The notes under the pieces: model-generated
What the model saw: the letters and a program-made list of their open reading frames with translations, nothing else
Told to the model about the DNA's origin: nothing
Databases searched by the model: none
Translations under genes and position numbers: made by a program
Shown: piece after piece, positions 1 through 7,545 of the stretch
Numbering within the stretch: position 1 is the stretch's first letter
Layout of the letters: the number at the start of each line of letters is the position of its first letter
Source: Deltaproteobacteria bacterium
GTDB taxonomy: Bacteria > Myxococcota > Myxococcia > SLRQ01
Reading direction: 5' to 3'
Assembly (NCBI GenBank): GCA_007128675.1
Contig: SKWY01000206.1
Location: 1 to 11,511 of the forward strand
DNA length: 11,511 nt

Positions 1-53
1 AGCAAGAAACATATGAGCCCCAATAGCGATCGTGACGCTCGAAAACCTCCCAT
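1..53 (-). CDS. Possible start of an exported protein, cut by the window edge
   Basis: On the minus strand an ATG at 53-51 opens a frame that stays open to the window edge (17 full codons). It reads MGGFRASRSLLGLICFL: a basic N-terminal part followed by a hydrophobic run, as in a signal peptide or membrane anchor. A purine-rich GGGGGA lies about 5 bases upstream, suitable as a ribosome binding site. The gene would lie 111 bp downstream of lolA in the same direction, so it may share its transcript. Only the first residues are visible, so no family can be named, and a chance frame of this length is quite possible. Confidence 0.35.
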   Translation of the reverse strand, partial: MGGFRASRSLLGLICFL

Positions 54-164
54 CCTCGTCCCCCTTCTCCCGGCTCTCATCCGAGATCAGCACCGCGGCC
101 GACGGGCGACAATTAGGCACGAAGAAGCGGCCTTACCAGGCGGGACGAATCAATCATCCTCTAT

Positions 165-1055
165 CTACCTGATGCTGGGCATATCCTGTACATCCGCTCC
201 ACTCGGGGGGGAAAAAGCGAAGCGCTCTCGATCGATTCCCGTGTTTTGGCTGACCTGCGAGAAGACCATATGGTTCCGGTTCCCCTGGGGGTCTATCACC
301 GTGGACTCCATGACGCGGCCCGTTTCCGTGTCCACCCTGAAGACGACTCTCTGAAAACTGCCTTCCGGCCTGATCGGGGTCAAGGAAAGCCGCTCGTCGC
401 CTTCCAACTCTATATGAAACTCGTTCTCGAGCCTGCCCTCGCCCCAAAGAAAAGTAATGCTCGTCGAGAGATCGCTTGCGGTGAAGTCTCGCTGCCGTAC
501 CGCCGTGAAGTCCTCGGGAGTCCAGATCCATAGATCCGAGCCGTCGACCACGAAAGCGCGCTCTCGCGGATGTTCGTAATCCCAGCGCATCATCGCCGGC
601 TTCTTGAAGGCCACCTTGCCTCGGCTCTTGACCTCCCGGCCAACCTGGTAGGTATAGGTCTGCTCGAAGGTGGCGGTGAAATCGTCCGTGTTCTCGTAGA
701 ACCTCTGAACCTTCTCGACCAGAGGCCTGGCCTCCTCGCTCACCCGGCCCTTCGTGGTCTCGGGCGCCGAGCTCGCCGAGCTATCGCGACTCGGTTCATC
801 GGATGCCGGGCCGGAATCGACGGCCCTTTCCCGTTGACTCCCCTGTCCAGAACCCTCTGCAACGGTTGCGACCGCTAGCTCTTCCGGCTTCGAGGAGTCG
901 GGTTTCGATTCGACGATCCGCTCGGATGGCTTGGAAGGCCCGAGAAACACTCCCTTTGTGGCCATGTCCAGGACGGAGCTGCCCGAAGATGGGGCGGCGG
1001 CTCCGCCGAGCCCAAGAAGCAAGGTTATGATGACGCAAGGGTTCAGGATGTTCAT
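165..1055 (-). CDS. lolA: LolA-like periplasmic lipoprotein carrier with a long linker
   Basis: 296 residues, longer than the usual ~200 of LolA. Residues 1-21 form a signal peptide (basic/polar start, TLLLGLGGAAA core), and Cys7 is too early to be a lipobox cysteine. Residues 22-105 are a low-complexity Ser/Glu/Pro/Lys-rich stretch, probably disordered. The LolA fold occupies about 106-290, with recognisable segments GKVAFKKPAMMRWDYEHP (146-163), VVDGSDLWIWTPE (169-181) and the closing FSPPSGADV (281-289). LolA family proteins accept lipoproteins from the LolCDE transporter and carry them across the periplasm to the outer membrane, which fits a window that also encodes two large lipoproteins. 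The ATG at 1055 has GGAG six bases upstream. The gene is downstream of obg, separated by 312 bp, so co-transcription is uncertain. A LolA-like protein with another cargo is the main alternative. Confidence 0.88.
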   Translation of the reverse strand: MNILNPCVIITLLLGLGGAAAPSSGSSVLDMATKGVFLGPSKPSERIVESKPDSSKPEELAVATVAEGSGQGSQRERAVDSGPASDEPSRDSSASSAPETTKGRVSEEARPLVEKVQRFYENTDDFTATFEQTYTYQVGREVKSRGKVAFKKPAMMRWDYEHPRERAFVVDGSDLWIWTPEDFTAVRQRDFTASDLSTSITFLWGEGRLENEFHIELEGDERLSLTPIRPEGSFQRVVFRVDTETGRVMESTVIDPQGNRNHMVFSQVSQNTGIDRERFAFSPPSGADVQDMPSIR

Positions 1056-1367
1056 GATTGGCTCCGTCCAGGGATAGTAGAGCTCGAAGGATCGGCTTGC
1101 ACTCGTAAGGACGCAACCGACGCGCTTCTATTCTGCTTCCGAAAAACACTCCTTCGAGCCTTGGGTCAGCCTCACCGGTCCGCTTCTTCGTAGCATAACG
1201 GCTGGGATAACTCACCCATACAAAGAGCTACCGCCGAGTGTGCGCCAAGCCTCCACGAATAACAGAGGACACAGACATTCTGGCCGCGGCGACGCCCTTT
1301 TCTAGTAGAGCCTCAAAGGCGGCCCCGCCGGCTTCGATATCTACTCCCCCGAAGAAGTGCTTTCGAA
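1056..1367. other. Gap between obg and lolA, no confident gene
   Basis: 312 bp between the obg stop and the lolA start (both minus strand). No tRNA, hairpin-plus-T-tract terminator or clear -35/-10 pair for lolA was found. On the minus strand one frame is open from inside the obg 3' end to a TAG at 1236-1238 and reads like protein (for example VDIEAGGAAFEALLEKG, then AAARMSVSSVIRGGLA), but it has no ATG/GTG/TTG start with a ribosome binding site in the right place. It could be a decayed gene remnant or chance. The lolA ribosome binding site sits at the low-coordinate end. Confidence 0.4.
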
Positions 1368-2396
1368 TCAGTCGCCTTCGGGGCTGTCCTTCTCGGCCTT
1401 CTTCTCCGCGGCCTCGATGAACGAGGCAAGCTCATCGAGCACCTTCGAGATTCCCTCACCCGATGCCGACGACATCGAGAGGACGGTGCGATCCAGAGAC
1501 TCCCTCAAAAGGTCGGCGGCAGCCTCGGCATCAGGGAGATCGGTCTTCGTCACCACGATGACCTCGGGCTTCGCCGAGAGCCCCGGCGAGTATCTTTCGA
1601 GCTCCCGGCGAATCTTCGAATAGTCGCTGCCCGGATCCCGCTCGACTTCCGTTGGCGATCCATCCACCAAGTGCAGAAGAACCCTACACCTCTCTACATG
1701 ACGTAGGAAGCGATGTCCCAGACCACGCCCCTCGGAGGCCCCCTCGACGAGCCCAGGCAAATCGGCGATCACGAACGTTCTTTCGCGATGATCGACCATA
1801 CCAAGCTGGGGCACCAAAGTCGTAAAGGGGTAGTCGGCTATCTTGGGACGAGCACGGCTGACTCGGCTTATGAAGGTGCTCTTACCCGCATTGGGCAACC
1901 CCACGAGACCAACATCGGCGAGGAGCTTCAGCTCGAGTCGCAGCAAACGCTCCTCGCCGGGGCCTCCTGGCTGCGCGTAGCGCGGAGCCTGCCGGGTCGG
2001 AGTTGCGTAATGCATATTCCCGCGACCCCCTTTTCCGCCGCGGGCCACGACTACTTCCTGGCCGGGCGCCGACAGATCGCCCAAAAGCAAGTCCTCTGCT
2101 CGATCGAAAACTAGAGTTCCAACCGGGACGGCTATGCGAAGGTCCTCGCCTCCAGCACCGTACTGATCGTTGCCACGTCCATGCTCGCCTCGCTTCGCCC
2201 TCTGCAAGGGATTGAACCTCAAATCCAGTAAGGTGTGCTTGTTGGGATCGGCCACCAAAACAACCGAGCCCCCATCACCCCCATCCCCACCAGACGGACC
2301 ACCCCGCGGACGGTACTTCTCACGCCGGAAGGCTACGCAGCCATTTCCGCCATCACCCGCCTTTACCTCTATTCGAACCTCGTCAACAAACTTCAT
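1368..2396 (-). CDS. obg: Obg/CgtA family ribosome-associated GTPase
   Basis: 342 residues, typical of proteobacterial Obg (E. coli ObgE about 390). The Gly-rich OBG fold spans about 1-158 (MKFVDEVRIEVKAGDGGNGC, then repeated GGDGG-type loops). The GTPase domain follows: G1 GLPNAGKST at 166-174, switch Thr in FTTL near 192-193, G3 DLPG at 212-215, G4 TKTD at 283-286, G5 SSASGEG near 309-315. The C-terminal ~20 residues are charged, and the separate OCT domain of Bacillus Obg is absent. Obg binds the 50S subunit and acts in late ribosome assembly and in growth and stress control. The ATG at 2396 has GGGAG six bases upstream. The order L21-L27-Obg is one of the most conserved bacterial gene strings, which supports the call. 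Confidence 0.98.
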   Translation of the reverse strand: MKFVDEVRIEVKAGDGGNGCVAFRREKYRPRGGPSGGDGGDGGSVVLVADPNKHTLLDLRFNPLQRAKRGEHGRGNDQYGAGGEDLRIAVPVGTLVFDRAEDLLLGDLSAPGQEVVVARGGKGGRGNMHYATPTRQAPRYAQPGGPGEERLLRLELKLLADVGLVGLPNAGKSTFISRVSRARPKIADYPFTTLVPQLGMVDHRERTFVIADLPGLVEGASEGRGLGHRFLRHVERCRVLLHLVDGSPTEVERDPGSDYSKIRRELERYSPGLSAKPEVIVVTKTDLPDAEAAADLLRESLDRTVLSMSSASGEGISKVLDELASFIEAAEKKAEKDSPEGD

Positions 2397-2471
2397 CCAC
2401 GGCTCCCTGGCACTCCAAAGAGCCAGAGCGCGGCTCGACTGTGGAAAAGGCGGGGGGCGGCGGCAGACGCG

Positions 2472-2494
2472 AAAACAGCCCTTCCGAAGAAGGC
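2472..2494 (-). terminator. Short UUCG hairpin with T run after rpmA
   Basis: Read on the minus strand just past the rpmA stop: CCTTC-TTCG-GAAGG, a perfect 5-bp stem closed by the very stable C(UUCG)G tetraloop, with extra G/C pairing outside, followed by TGTTTTC. The T run is short (four), so this is a weak terminator or attenuator rather than a full stop. It would lower obg output relative to the two ribosomal proteins. Confidence 0.5.
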
Positions 2495-2498
2495 GATC

Positions 2499-2783
2499 TT
2501 ACGCGTCGGCTTGAGCAGTAGCGGAAGCCTCGAAGGGCACGACCGAGACCTGCCGGCGGTCACGACCCTTCCGCTCATACTTGACGGTCCCGTCAACTAG
2601 GGCAAAGACGGTGTGGTCGCGACCTAGCCCCACGTTACGGCCTGCATGGATGCGAGTGCCCCGCTGGCGCACCAAAATGTTACCGGCGCGAACACGCTCG
2701 CCTCCGTATCTTTTTACGCCAAGATACTTGGGGTTGGAGTCTCGCCCGTTACGCGATGAGCCCTGTCCTTTCTTATGAGCCAT
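2499..2783 (-). CDS. rpmA: 50S ribosomal protein L27
   Basis: 94 residues, slightly longer than E. coli L27 (85). It begins MAHKKGQGSSRNGRDSNP, the standard N-terminus that reaches towards the peptidyl transferase centre. There is no cleavable N-terminal extension of the kind found in Firmicutes, which supports a Gram-negative host. The core YLGVKRYGGERVRAGNIL and IHAGRNVGLGRDHTVFAL is intact, and the last ~10 residues form an Ala-rich tail. The ATG at 2783 is preceded by purine-rich sequence (AGGTAAGAGAG). It lies 84 bp downstream of rplU and 102 bp upstream of obg, with a small hairpin in the latter gap. Confidence 0.98.
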   Translation of the reverse strand: MAHKKGQGSSRNGRDSNPKYLGVKRYGGERVRAGNILVRQRGTRIHAGRNVGLGRDHTVFALVDGTVKYERKGRDRRQVSVVPFEASATAQADA

Positions 2784-2867
2784 CTCTCTTACCTATCCTT
2801 ATCGAATGCCGGCCAATCATCGCCGTGAGAACACTAAAACGCTTCGTGGAAGGTATCCGCCTGTCCT

Positions 2868-3176
2868 CTAGGCCTCGATCTTGGTTATCTCGATCTCGGT
2901 GAACTGCTGACGGTGCCCACGAATTCTCTTCCATGGGCCGCTCCACTTCTTGAAGGACCAAACCTTGGCGTGCTTGCCGTTTCTTCGAACGGTACCCTTC
3001 ACCTTCGCGCCTTCGACAGTCGGCGTACCAACCTTGGCGACATCCTCGCCGCCTCCAACCATGAGCGCATCGAAGACAAGCTCGGAACCGTCATCATGGG
3101 TAAACTTTTCCACCCGAATGACGTCGCCAGGACTCACTCGGTACTGCTTGCCGCCGGTTGCAATCACCGCGTACAT
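2868..3176 (-). CDS. rplU: 50S ribosomal protein L21
   Basis: 102 residues, normal length. It begins MYAVIATGGKQYRVSPGDVI and ends with the basic rRNA-contacting part (WSGPWKRIRGHRQQFTEIEI), where GHRQ.FT is the family signature. L21 binds 23S rRNA in the large subunit. The ATG at 3176 has GGAG six bases upstream. It is the first gene of the rplU-rpmA-obg block and has its own promoter at 3299-3271, leaving a leader of roughly 90 nt. Confidence 0.98.
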   Translation of the reverse strand: MYAVIATGGKQYRVSPGDVIRVEKFTHDDGSELVFDALMVGGGEDVAKVGTPTVEGAKVKGTVRRNGKHAKVWSFKKWSGPWKRIRGHRQQFTEIEITKIEA

Positions 3177-3270
3177 CTTTCGCTCCGAAATAGATATTGA
3201 AAGGTTCTAGAAAGACTGGCCCGCCGGCATGATGAGGCATGGCGCAATCCCACGAAGCCGGAATCGCGTG

Positions 3271-3299
3271 AATTTAGGCGGGAGCAGGAATCTTGTCAA
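3271..3299 (-). promoter_or_regulatory. Sigma70-type promoter of rplU
   Basis: On the minus strand a perfect -35 TTGACA (3299-3294) is followed after exactly 17 bases by TAAATT (3276-3271), matching TATAAT at four of six positions. Transcription would begin near 3264, giving an rplU leader of about 88 nt. In that leader, CCGGC/GCCGG (3257-3261 with 3224-3228) could pair around an inner CATG/CATG match, a possible structured leader. The promoter lies just after the HD gene, so the ribosomal genes do not depend on read-through from it. Confidence 0.7.
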
Positions 3300-3352
3300 G
3301 CAGGTCACGACTCGAGCTCTCGTCCATGCCGGTTGCCCATTTCGTTCGAGCC

Positions 3353-3904
3353 CTACAGCCCGAGCTCCGAGGATATCTCTTGCATGGCTCTTACGCTGAT
3401 ATCCAAGAACTCCTCGAGCTTCAGGCCAAGCTCCTCGCAGGCTCTAATCTGCTCGCGATTTGCTCCCCTCGCGAAGTGTTTCTCGCCAAAGCGTTTCACT
3501 ACGAACCGAGCGTCTATCGCGCCGAGCTTCTTCCTCGGATGGATGAGCGCAGAGGCGACGATGAGGCCGGTTACCGGGTCGGCGCAGTATAGGGCCTTGT
3601 CCATCGGGCTCTCTCTGTCGACTCCAAGGGCGGGGTTATGGGCCCTTACCGCCTGAACAATCGCACAGGGAAGCCCCAACTCCTCGAGAATCGCCGCCGA
3701 GACCTGGCCATGCCGCTCCGGATGATCGAGGGTCTCATCGTAATCGAGGTCGTGCAGCAGCCCCGCCAGCCGCCACATCTCCGTTTCCTCTCCCAGGTGA
3801 CTTGCCAAGGCCCCCATTACGGCCTCCACCGCGACCATGTGATTGACCAGGTTCTTGTTCTTCACCTTCTTGCGAACGAGAGCCAATGCATCTGTCCTGT
3901 CCAT
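3353..3904 (-). CDS. HD-domain metal-dependent phosphohydrolase
   Basis: 183 residues from the ATG at 3904. This start is chosen because AGGAGG lies 8 bases upstream; an in-frame extension to 4042 adds 46 residues with no family character. HD superfamily metal ligands are visible: His22 (NHMVAVEAV), His51-Asp52 (LLHDLDYDE), His65 (ERHGQVSA), His89 (VRAHNP) and Asp109 (CADPVTGLI). The C-terminal half carries the conserved blocks RKKLGAIDARFVVKRFGEKHFA and GANREQI...CEELGL. The family is a small stand-alone HD protein found in many bacteria and archaea; its substrate is not known, though phosphate ester or nucleotide hydrolysis is likely. It lies upstream of rplU on the same strand and is divergent from the large lipoprotein gene. 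Confidence 0.85.
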   Translation of the reverse strand: MDRTDALALVRKKVKNKNLVNHMVAVEAVMGALASHLGEETEMWRLAGLLHDLDYDETLDHPERHGQVSAAILEELGLPCAIVQAVRAHNPALGVDRESPMDKALYCADPVTGLIVASALIHPRKKLGAIDARFVVKRFGEKHFARGANREQIRACEELGLKLEEFLDISVRAMQEISSELGL

Positions 3905-4124
3905 TACGCCGTCCTCCTGTGGGAAGAAGCGGGAGCATAACAGCTTCTCGGGCAGCAGCAGCCCAAAGAAGATGAAACTTCGAGCTCCAGCACCTCGTGT
4001 ACGCCTCTGAGCCGATTGGATCCGTGCACGTAGCAATACCACAAGCTAGTAACAATCAAGGGAATCTGGTATCTGGTAGGACTTTCTGCATGAGCTATGT
4101 CAAACAGCGACGATATGCCGCTGG

Positions 4125-4136
4125 GGAAACGTTTCC
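4125..4136. promoter_or_regulatory. Perfect 12-bp palindrome upstream of first lipoprotein gene
   Basis: GGAAACGTTTCC is a perfect inverted repeat ending 22 bases before the chosen ATG at 4159 and just before the ribosome binding site. It lies in the 254-bp divergent region between the HD gene and the lipoprotein gene. It could be an operator for a dimeric regulator. No flanking -35/-10 pair is convincing, so this is only a candidate. Confidence 0.3.
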
Positions 4137-4158
4137 TTCGGTTATGGAGAAGATGAGC

Positions 4159-7100
4159 ATGAGAAGAGCGCCTGTTACACTCGTCCTGCTGGCGGCTGTG
4201 ATTTGTTTCGGTGGATGCAATTGCGGCACCGACGAGCCCAAGGAGGCTTGCGAGACCCACGAGGACTGCCAGGATAGCGCTGCCCCTCACTGCAATACGG
4301 ATGATGGCGAGTGCGTCGAATGCCTCTCGAACGATCACTGTGAAGGAAACTTCGTCTGCAGCGACTTTGTCTGCCAAGAACCGCTGACCTGCTCCTCTGA
4401 TGAGGATTGCACGCAACCTGGGCACGAGCATTGTGAGACCGAGGCCGGCGTATGCGTCGAGTGCATGGATGACGACCACTGTGACGTCGAGGCCGGCGAG
4501 CGCTGCCTGGATTTCTCGTGCGTGGACGGCTCGGTAGAGTGCCAGCACGAAGGTTTCTCGGCCGTGGAGGAAGAGAGCTTCTATATCGAAACGGTCTTCG
4601 GTCCGTTGCTCGCCTACATCGGCGCTTCCGACACCGCGCTACCACTGGATGAACTCTGGGTTAGCTGGTGGTTCGACTACGGCGCTAGCTTCGAAGGACC
4701 GGGAACCTATGCCATCGAGGCGAACTCGAACATAGCAAGCTGTGGTCTTTGCGTCTGGCTCGAAAGACTCGATGCCGATGAAGAGACGACTCAGTTCTTC
4801 TTCGCCGTGGAAGGAGAAGTCGAGATTACGGCAGCCAGCGCTGACGGTCTCCCTTTCGACGGAGTGCTTCGAGACGCTGTCTTCGTCGAGTGGGACCTCG
4901 AAGCCGACGAACCTCTTGCTGGCGGTGAAGGTTGGTGCGTATACGAGCACTCATGGGAGACCATACTAGACGGCGATCTTCCTCCCCTATCTTGCAGCTC
5001 GGACAACGACTGCACCGATCCCAACCTCCCTCACTGCGAGCCCTCGAGAGGCGTATGCGCTGAGTGCTCGCGAAACGATCACTGCGATCAGGGCGAGGGA
5101 GAGGAGTGTCTTTCCGGAATCTGCCGAGTACCCGGTGCCTGCTACCACGAAGGCTTCGAGGCCCAATTAGACGAAAGCTACTACGAGATTGACGACGGCG
5201 GCCGAGTGCTCACTTATCTAGCCGCCAACGACCAGTACCTGCCTCTGGATCTGCTCTGGGTCAGTTGGTGGTTCGATTACGGCGTCGAGTGGCATGGCGT
5301 CGGTACATACTCCATAGAGTCGGATACCGACATGAGAGACTGTGGCCTCTGCGTCTACATAGTCGAGCTTGACGCTCAGGGGAGCTTCTCTCGCCTCTTC
5401 TTCGCCACCGAGGGAGAGATCGAGATTGCCGACATCGGCGTCGACGGGGAGCCCTTCGATGGAATTATTAGGGACCTCGTTCTGGTGGAATGGAACCTCG
5501 AGAGCGACACGGCTGTTCATAACGGTGAGATCTGGTGCATAGAGGAGCATTCCTTCGCGACCGTGCTCGAAGGGAACCCTCCATGCCTCCACGATGACGG
5601 ATGCACGGATCCCGAAGCGCCCCTGTGCAATTTAGACACGGGTTTCTGTGTGGAGTGCCTGGAGGATGGGGACTGTGCGTTCCCCATGGTTTGCGCGCGA
5701 GGACACTGCATAATTCTCTGCGATGAGTCCGGCTTTGACGCTGCCCTACAATCCAGTGAGTACGTGGATGGTGACGAGGGACCAATCCTTCGATACGTCG
5801 GGGAGTCGAACGAGGACATGCCCCTCGACGAGCTTTCGGTGAGCTGGGTATTCGATCGCGACGCGAACTACATGGCGGCCGGTTTGTATGGCCTGCAGCC
5901 TGATGCCACCCCGGAGGACTGTGGCCTCTGCGTAACGCTCACACGGCTCGACGCCAACGAAGAGGTGGTGGGGCTCTACTTCGGTCTAGGTGGCACGATC
6001 GAGATCACCGAGGTCGGCGGAGATGGAGAGGCCTTCGAAGGAGTCCTGCACGACGTCTCGCTCGTCGAATGGGATATCGAGGCCAACGCTCCCCTCGAAG
6101 ATGGCTCGACCTGGTGCATCGACGGTCATGAGTGGACGACGATCCTCGATGGACCGCTGCCGGAGTTCTTCTGTGAAGGTGACCATCATTGCACCTCTCC
6201 AGGCCGCGAGTACTGCGACATCGACTCCGGTGCCTGCGCGCCCTGCGTGCTCGATGACCACTGCGGAGAATGGGCCGCCTGTGAGGGCTTTGTCTGCGTC
6301 TATGCTTGCCACGAGACGGGCTTTTCGGCCACCACGCACCTGACCTCCTACCAAGAAGATGGTGACCTGCTTCGCTACACCGGACTTTCCGGCGATCAAG
6401 ACGAACGCGACGAGCTGGACATAGAGTGGTGGGGAGACTTTGGCGCCCCCTTCCAGGGCGTCGGCATCTACCCAATCGAGGAGGACTCCAACTACGCGAC
6501 CTGCGGGCTCTGCGTCACTATTCTTCGCTACGACTCCGACGGCGACATAGTTGGCTACTTCTTCGCCATAGATGGCGAGATAGAGGTAACAGAGGTCGAT
6601 CTCGAAAATGGCTCCTTCCAGGGCAGGGTTCACGACCTCGTGCTGATCGAATGGGACGGCGCCACCGACGCGGCCGCCGACGGGGCCCAATCATGGTGCA
6701 TAGACGACTACTCCTGGGATACCGCTCTGCCCGAGGACATGCCGCCGCCCCTTTCCTGTCAGGTAGACGCCAACTGCGCCGACCCTGCCGTCCCCCACTG
6801 CGATACCAGCCTCGGCATATGCGTTGCGTGCCTCCAGGACTCGCACTGTGACGAGGCCGGCGGCGAGGAATGCATCTTGGGCGGATGCATCATCCCAAGC
6901 TGTGACCACGATGGCTTCACCGCGGTCAACGAGACCATCGAGTTCATCCCTGAGTGGGACGTCCTGTTTTACACGGGATCCAACAGCGAGGCCGAACCCT
7001 TCGATCTAATCGATGTGGAGTGGTACTTCGGTGTCGATCTTCTCGAGCTCGGGCCCGGCACCTACGAGATTGGCTCCGACCTAGACGGCAACTACGCGAC

Positions 7101-7365
7101 CTGCAGCACCTGCGTACTGATACGCCAGGGCTGTGACACGGAGACGGGTTGTGTGAAGACCTTCTATGCCTTCGACGGCATCTTGGAGATAGACGAGATC
7201 GGTCCCGATGGCTCTGATTTCGCCGCAACGCTGCTCGACGCGCGCTTCATGGAGGTAACTATCGGCGGCGACTTCATCTCCTGGCCCGTCTCGGGCGGTG
7301 AGATGTGGTGCCTCGACAATCACTCTCTGTCGGCCACTATGCAAGGTAGCCCGCCGACCCCCTAG
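4159..7365 (+). CDS. Giant Cys-rich lipoprotein with five copies of an unrecognised domain
   Basis: 1068 residues from the ATG at 4159. This start is chosen because GGAG (4146-4149) is 9 bases upstream and because MRRAPVT matches the paralogue's MRSAPIT; an ATG at 4153 is only 3 bases from the site. Residues 1-19 are a signal peptide (LVLLAAVICFGG) with the lipidation Cys at 20 (FGGC, an acceptable lipobox). The mature part runs module-module-domain, then module-domain four times. Modules hold 8 cysteines (C..DC..PHC..GxCVEC..DHC..C..C). Domains begin at residues 132, 332, 525, 721 and 919 and share GF.A, SWWFDYG, G.GTY.IE, CGLCV, FFA.EGE.EI, DG..F.G, LVEW and WCI. About 70 cysteines and only two lysines are in the mature chain, which is strongly acidic. 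There is no C-terminal anchor or sorting motif. Likely outer-membrane or surface exposed; function unknown. A ligand-binding or matrix role is inference only. Confidence 0.85.
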   Translation: MRRAPVTLVLLAAVICFGGCNCGTDEPKEACETHEDCQDSAAPHCNTDDGECVECLSNDHCEGNFVCSDFVCQEPLTCSSDEDCTQPGHEHCETEAGVCVECMDDDHCDVEAGERCLDFSCVDGSVECQHEGFSAVEEESFYIETVFGPLLAYIGASDTALPLDELWVSWWFDYGASFEGPGTYAIEANSNIASCGLCVWLERLDADEETTQFFFAVEGEVEITAASADGLPFDGVLRDAVFVEWDLEADEPLAGGEGWCVYEHSWETILDGDLPPLSCSSDNDCTDPNLPHCEPSRGVCAECSRNDHCDQGEGEECLSGICRVPGACYHEGFEAQLDESYYEIDDGGRVLTYLAANDQYLPLDLLWVSWWFDYGVEWHGVGTYSIESDTDMRDCGLCVYIVELDAQGSFSRLFFATEGEIEIADIGVDGEPFDGIIRDLVLVEWNLESDTAVHNGEIWCIEEHSFATVLEGNPPCLHDDGCTDPEAPLCNLDTGFCVECLEDGDCAFPMVCARGHCIILCDESGFDAALQSSEYVDGDEGPILRYVGESNEDMPLDELSVSWVFDRDANYMAAGLYGLQPDATPEDCGLCVTLTRLDANEEVVGLYFGLGGTIEITEVGGDGEAFEGVLHDVSLVEWDIEANAPLEDGSTWCIDGHEWTTILDGPLPEFFCEGDHHCTSPGREYCDIDSGACAPCVLDDHCGEWAACEGFVCVYACHETGFSATTHLTSYQEDGDLLRYTGLSGDQDERDELDIEWWGDFGAPFQGVGIYPIEEDSNYATCGLCVTILRYDSDGDIVGYFFAIDGEIEVTEVDLENGSFQGRVHDLVLIEWDGATDAAADGAQSWCIDDYSWDTALPEDMPPPLSCQVDANCADPAVPHCDTSLGICVACLQDSHCDEAGGEECILGGCIIPSCDHDGFTAVNETIEFIPEWDVLFYTGSNSEAEPFDLIDVEWYFGVDLLELGPGTYEIGSDLDGNYATCSTCVLIRQGCDTETGCVKTFYAFDGILEIDEIGPDGSDFAATLLDARFMEVTIGGDFISWPVSGGEMWCLDNHSLSATMQGSPPTP
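4249..7362 (+). repeat. Alternating 8-Cys modules and ~145-residue domains
   Basis: Cys modules at 4249-4374, 4390-4521, 4993-5124, 5584-5709, 6172-6297 and 6757-6888. Beta-type domains at 4552-4986, 5152-5583, 5731-6165, 6319-6750 and 6913-7362. The period is 579-600 bp. The copies match as protein but are clearly diverged as DNA, so the duplication is old. The last domain has CSTC in place of CGLC and an inserted pair of cysteines (GCDTETGC). Each domain is preceded by one extra Cys a few residues before the GF start, giving four cysteines per domain unit. Confidence 0.85.
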
Positions 7366-7545
7366 GCGACGCTTGATCTTAGGCGTGAACGCCCCCTTCA
7401 TCCCCAACATGTGCCTAGGCCGGTATACGGGGGTAGCTCTCGTCTTACGAATCCTGTAAGCTCTCCGAATATTTGTCTACGGCAGCAGAAAGGTGCAGCT
7501 GTCGTTCGTTTGTACCAACTGTCAACAATCTTTGGGAGGAGACTA

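Noticed and set aside
796..1215. 139-codon minus-strand frame overlapping lolA and its upstream gap
   Set aside because: It uses a GTG start without a clear ribosome binding site, overlaps the well-supported lolA in another frame, and its residues are Arg-rich shadow-like.
3904..4548. 214-codon minus-strand frame opposite the start of the first lipoprotein
   Set aside because: Antisense shadow of a strongly coding region with regular codon structure; no family features, and the lipoprotein signal peptide and repeats settle the strand.
7382..7393. Inverted repeat GGCGTGAACGCC after the first lipoprotein
   Set aside because: A four-base-pair stem followed by C-rich sequence, without a T run; too weak to call a terminator.
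7450..7478. TTACGA and AATATT spaced 17 bp upstream of the second lipoprotein
   Set aside because: The -35 element matches the consensus at only three of six positions; not enough to call a promoter.
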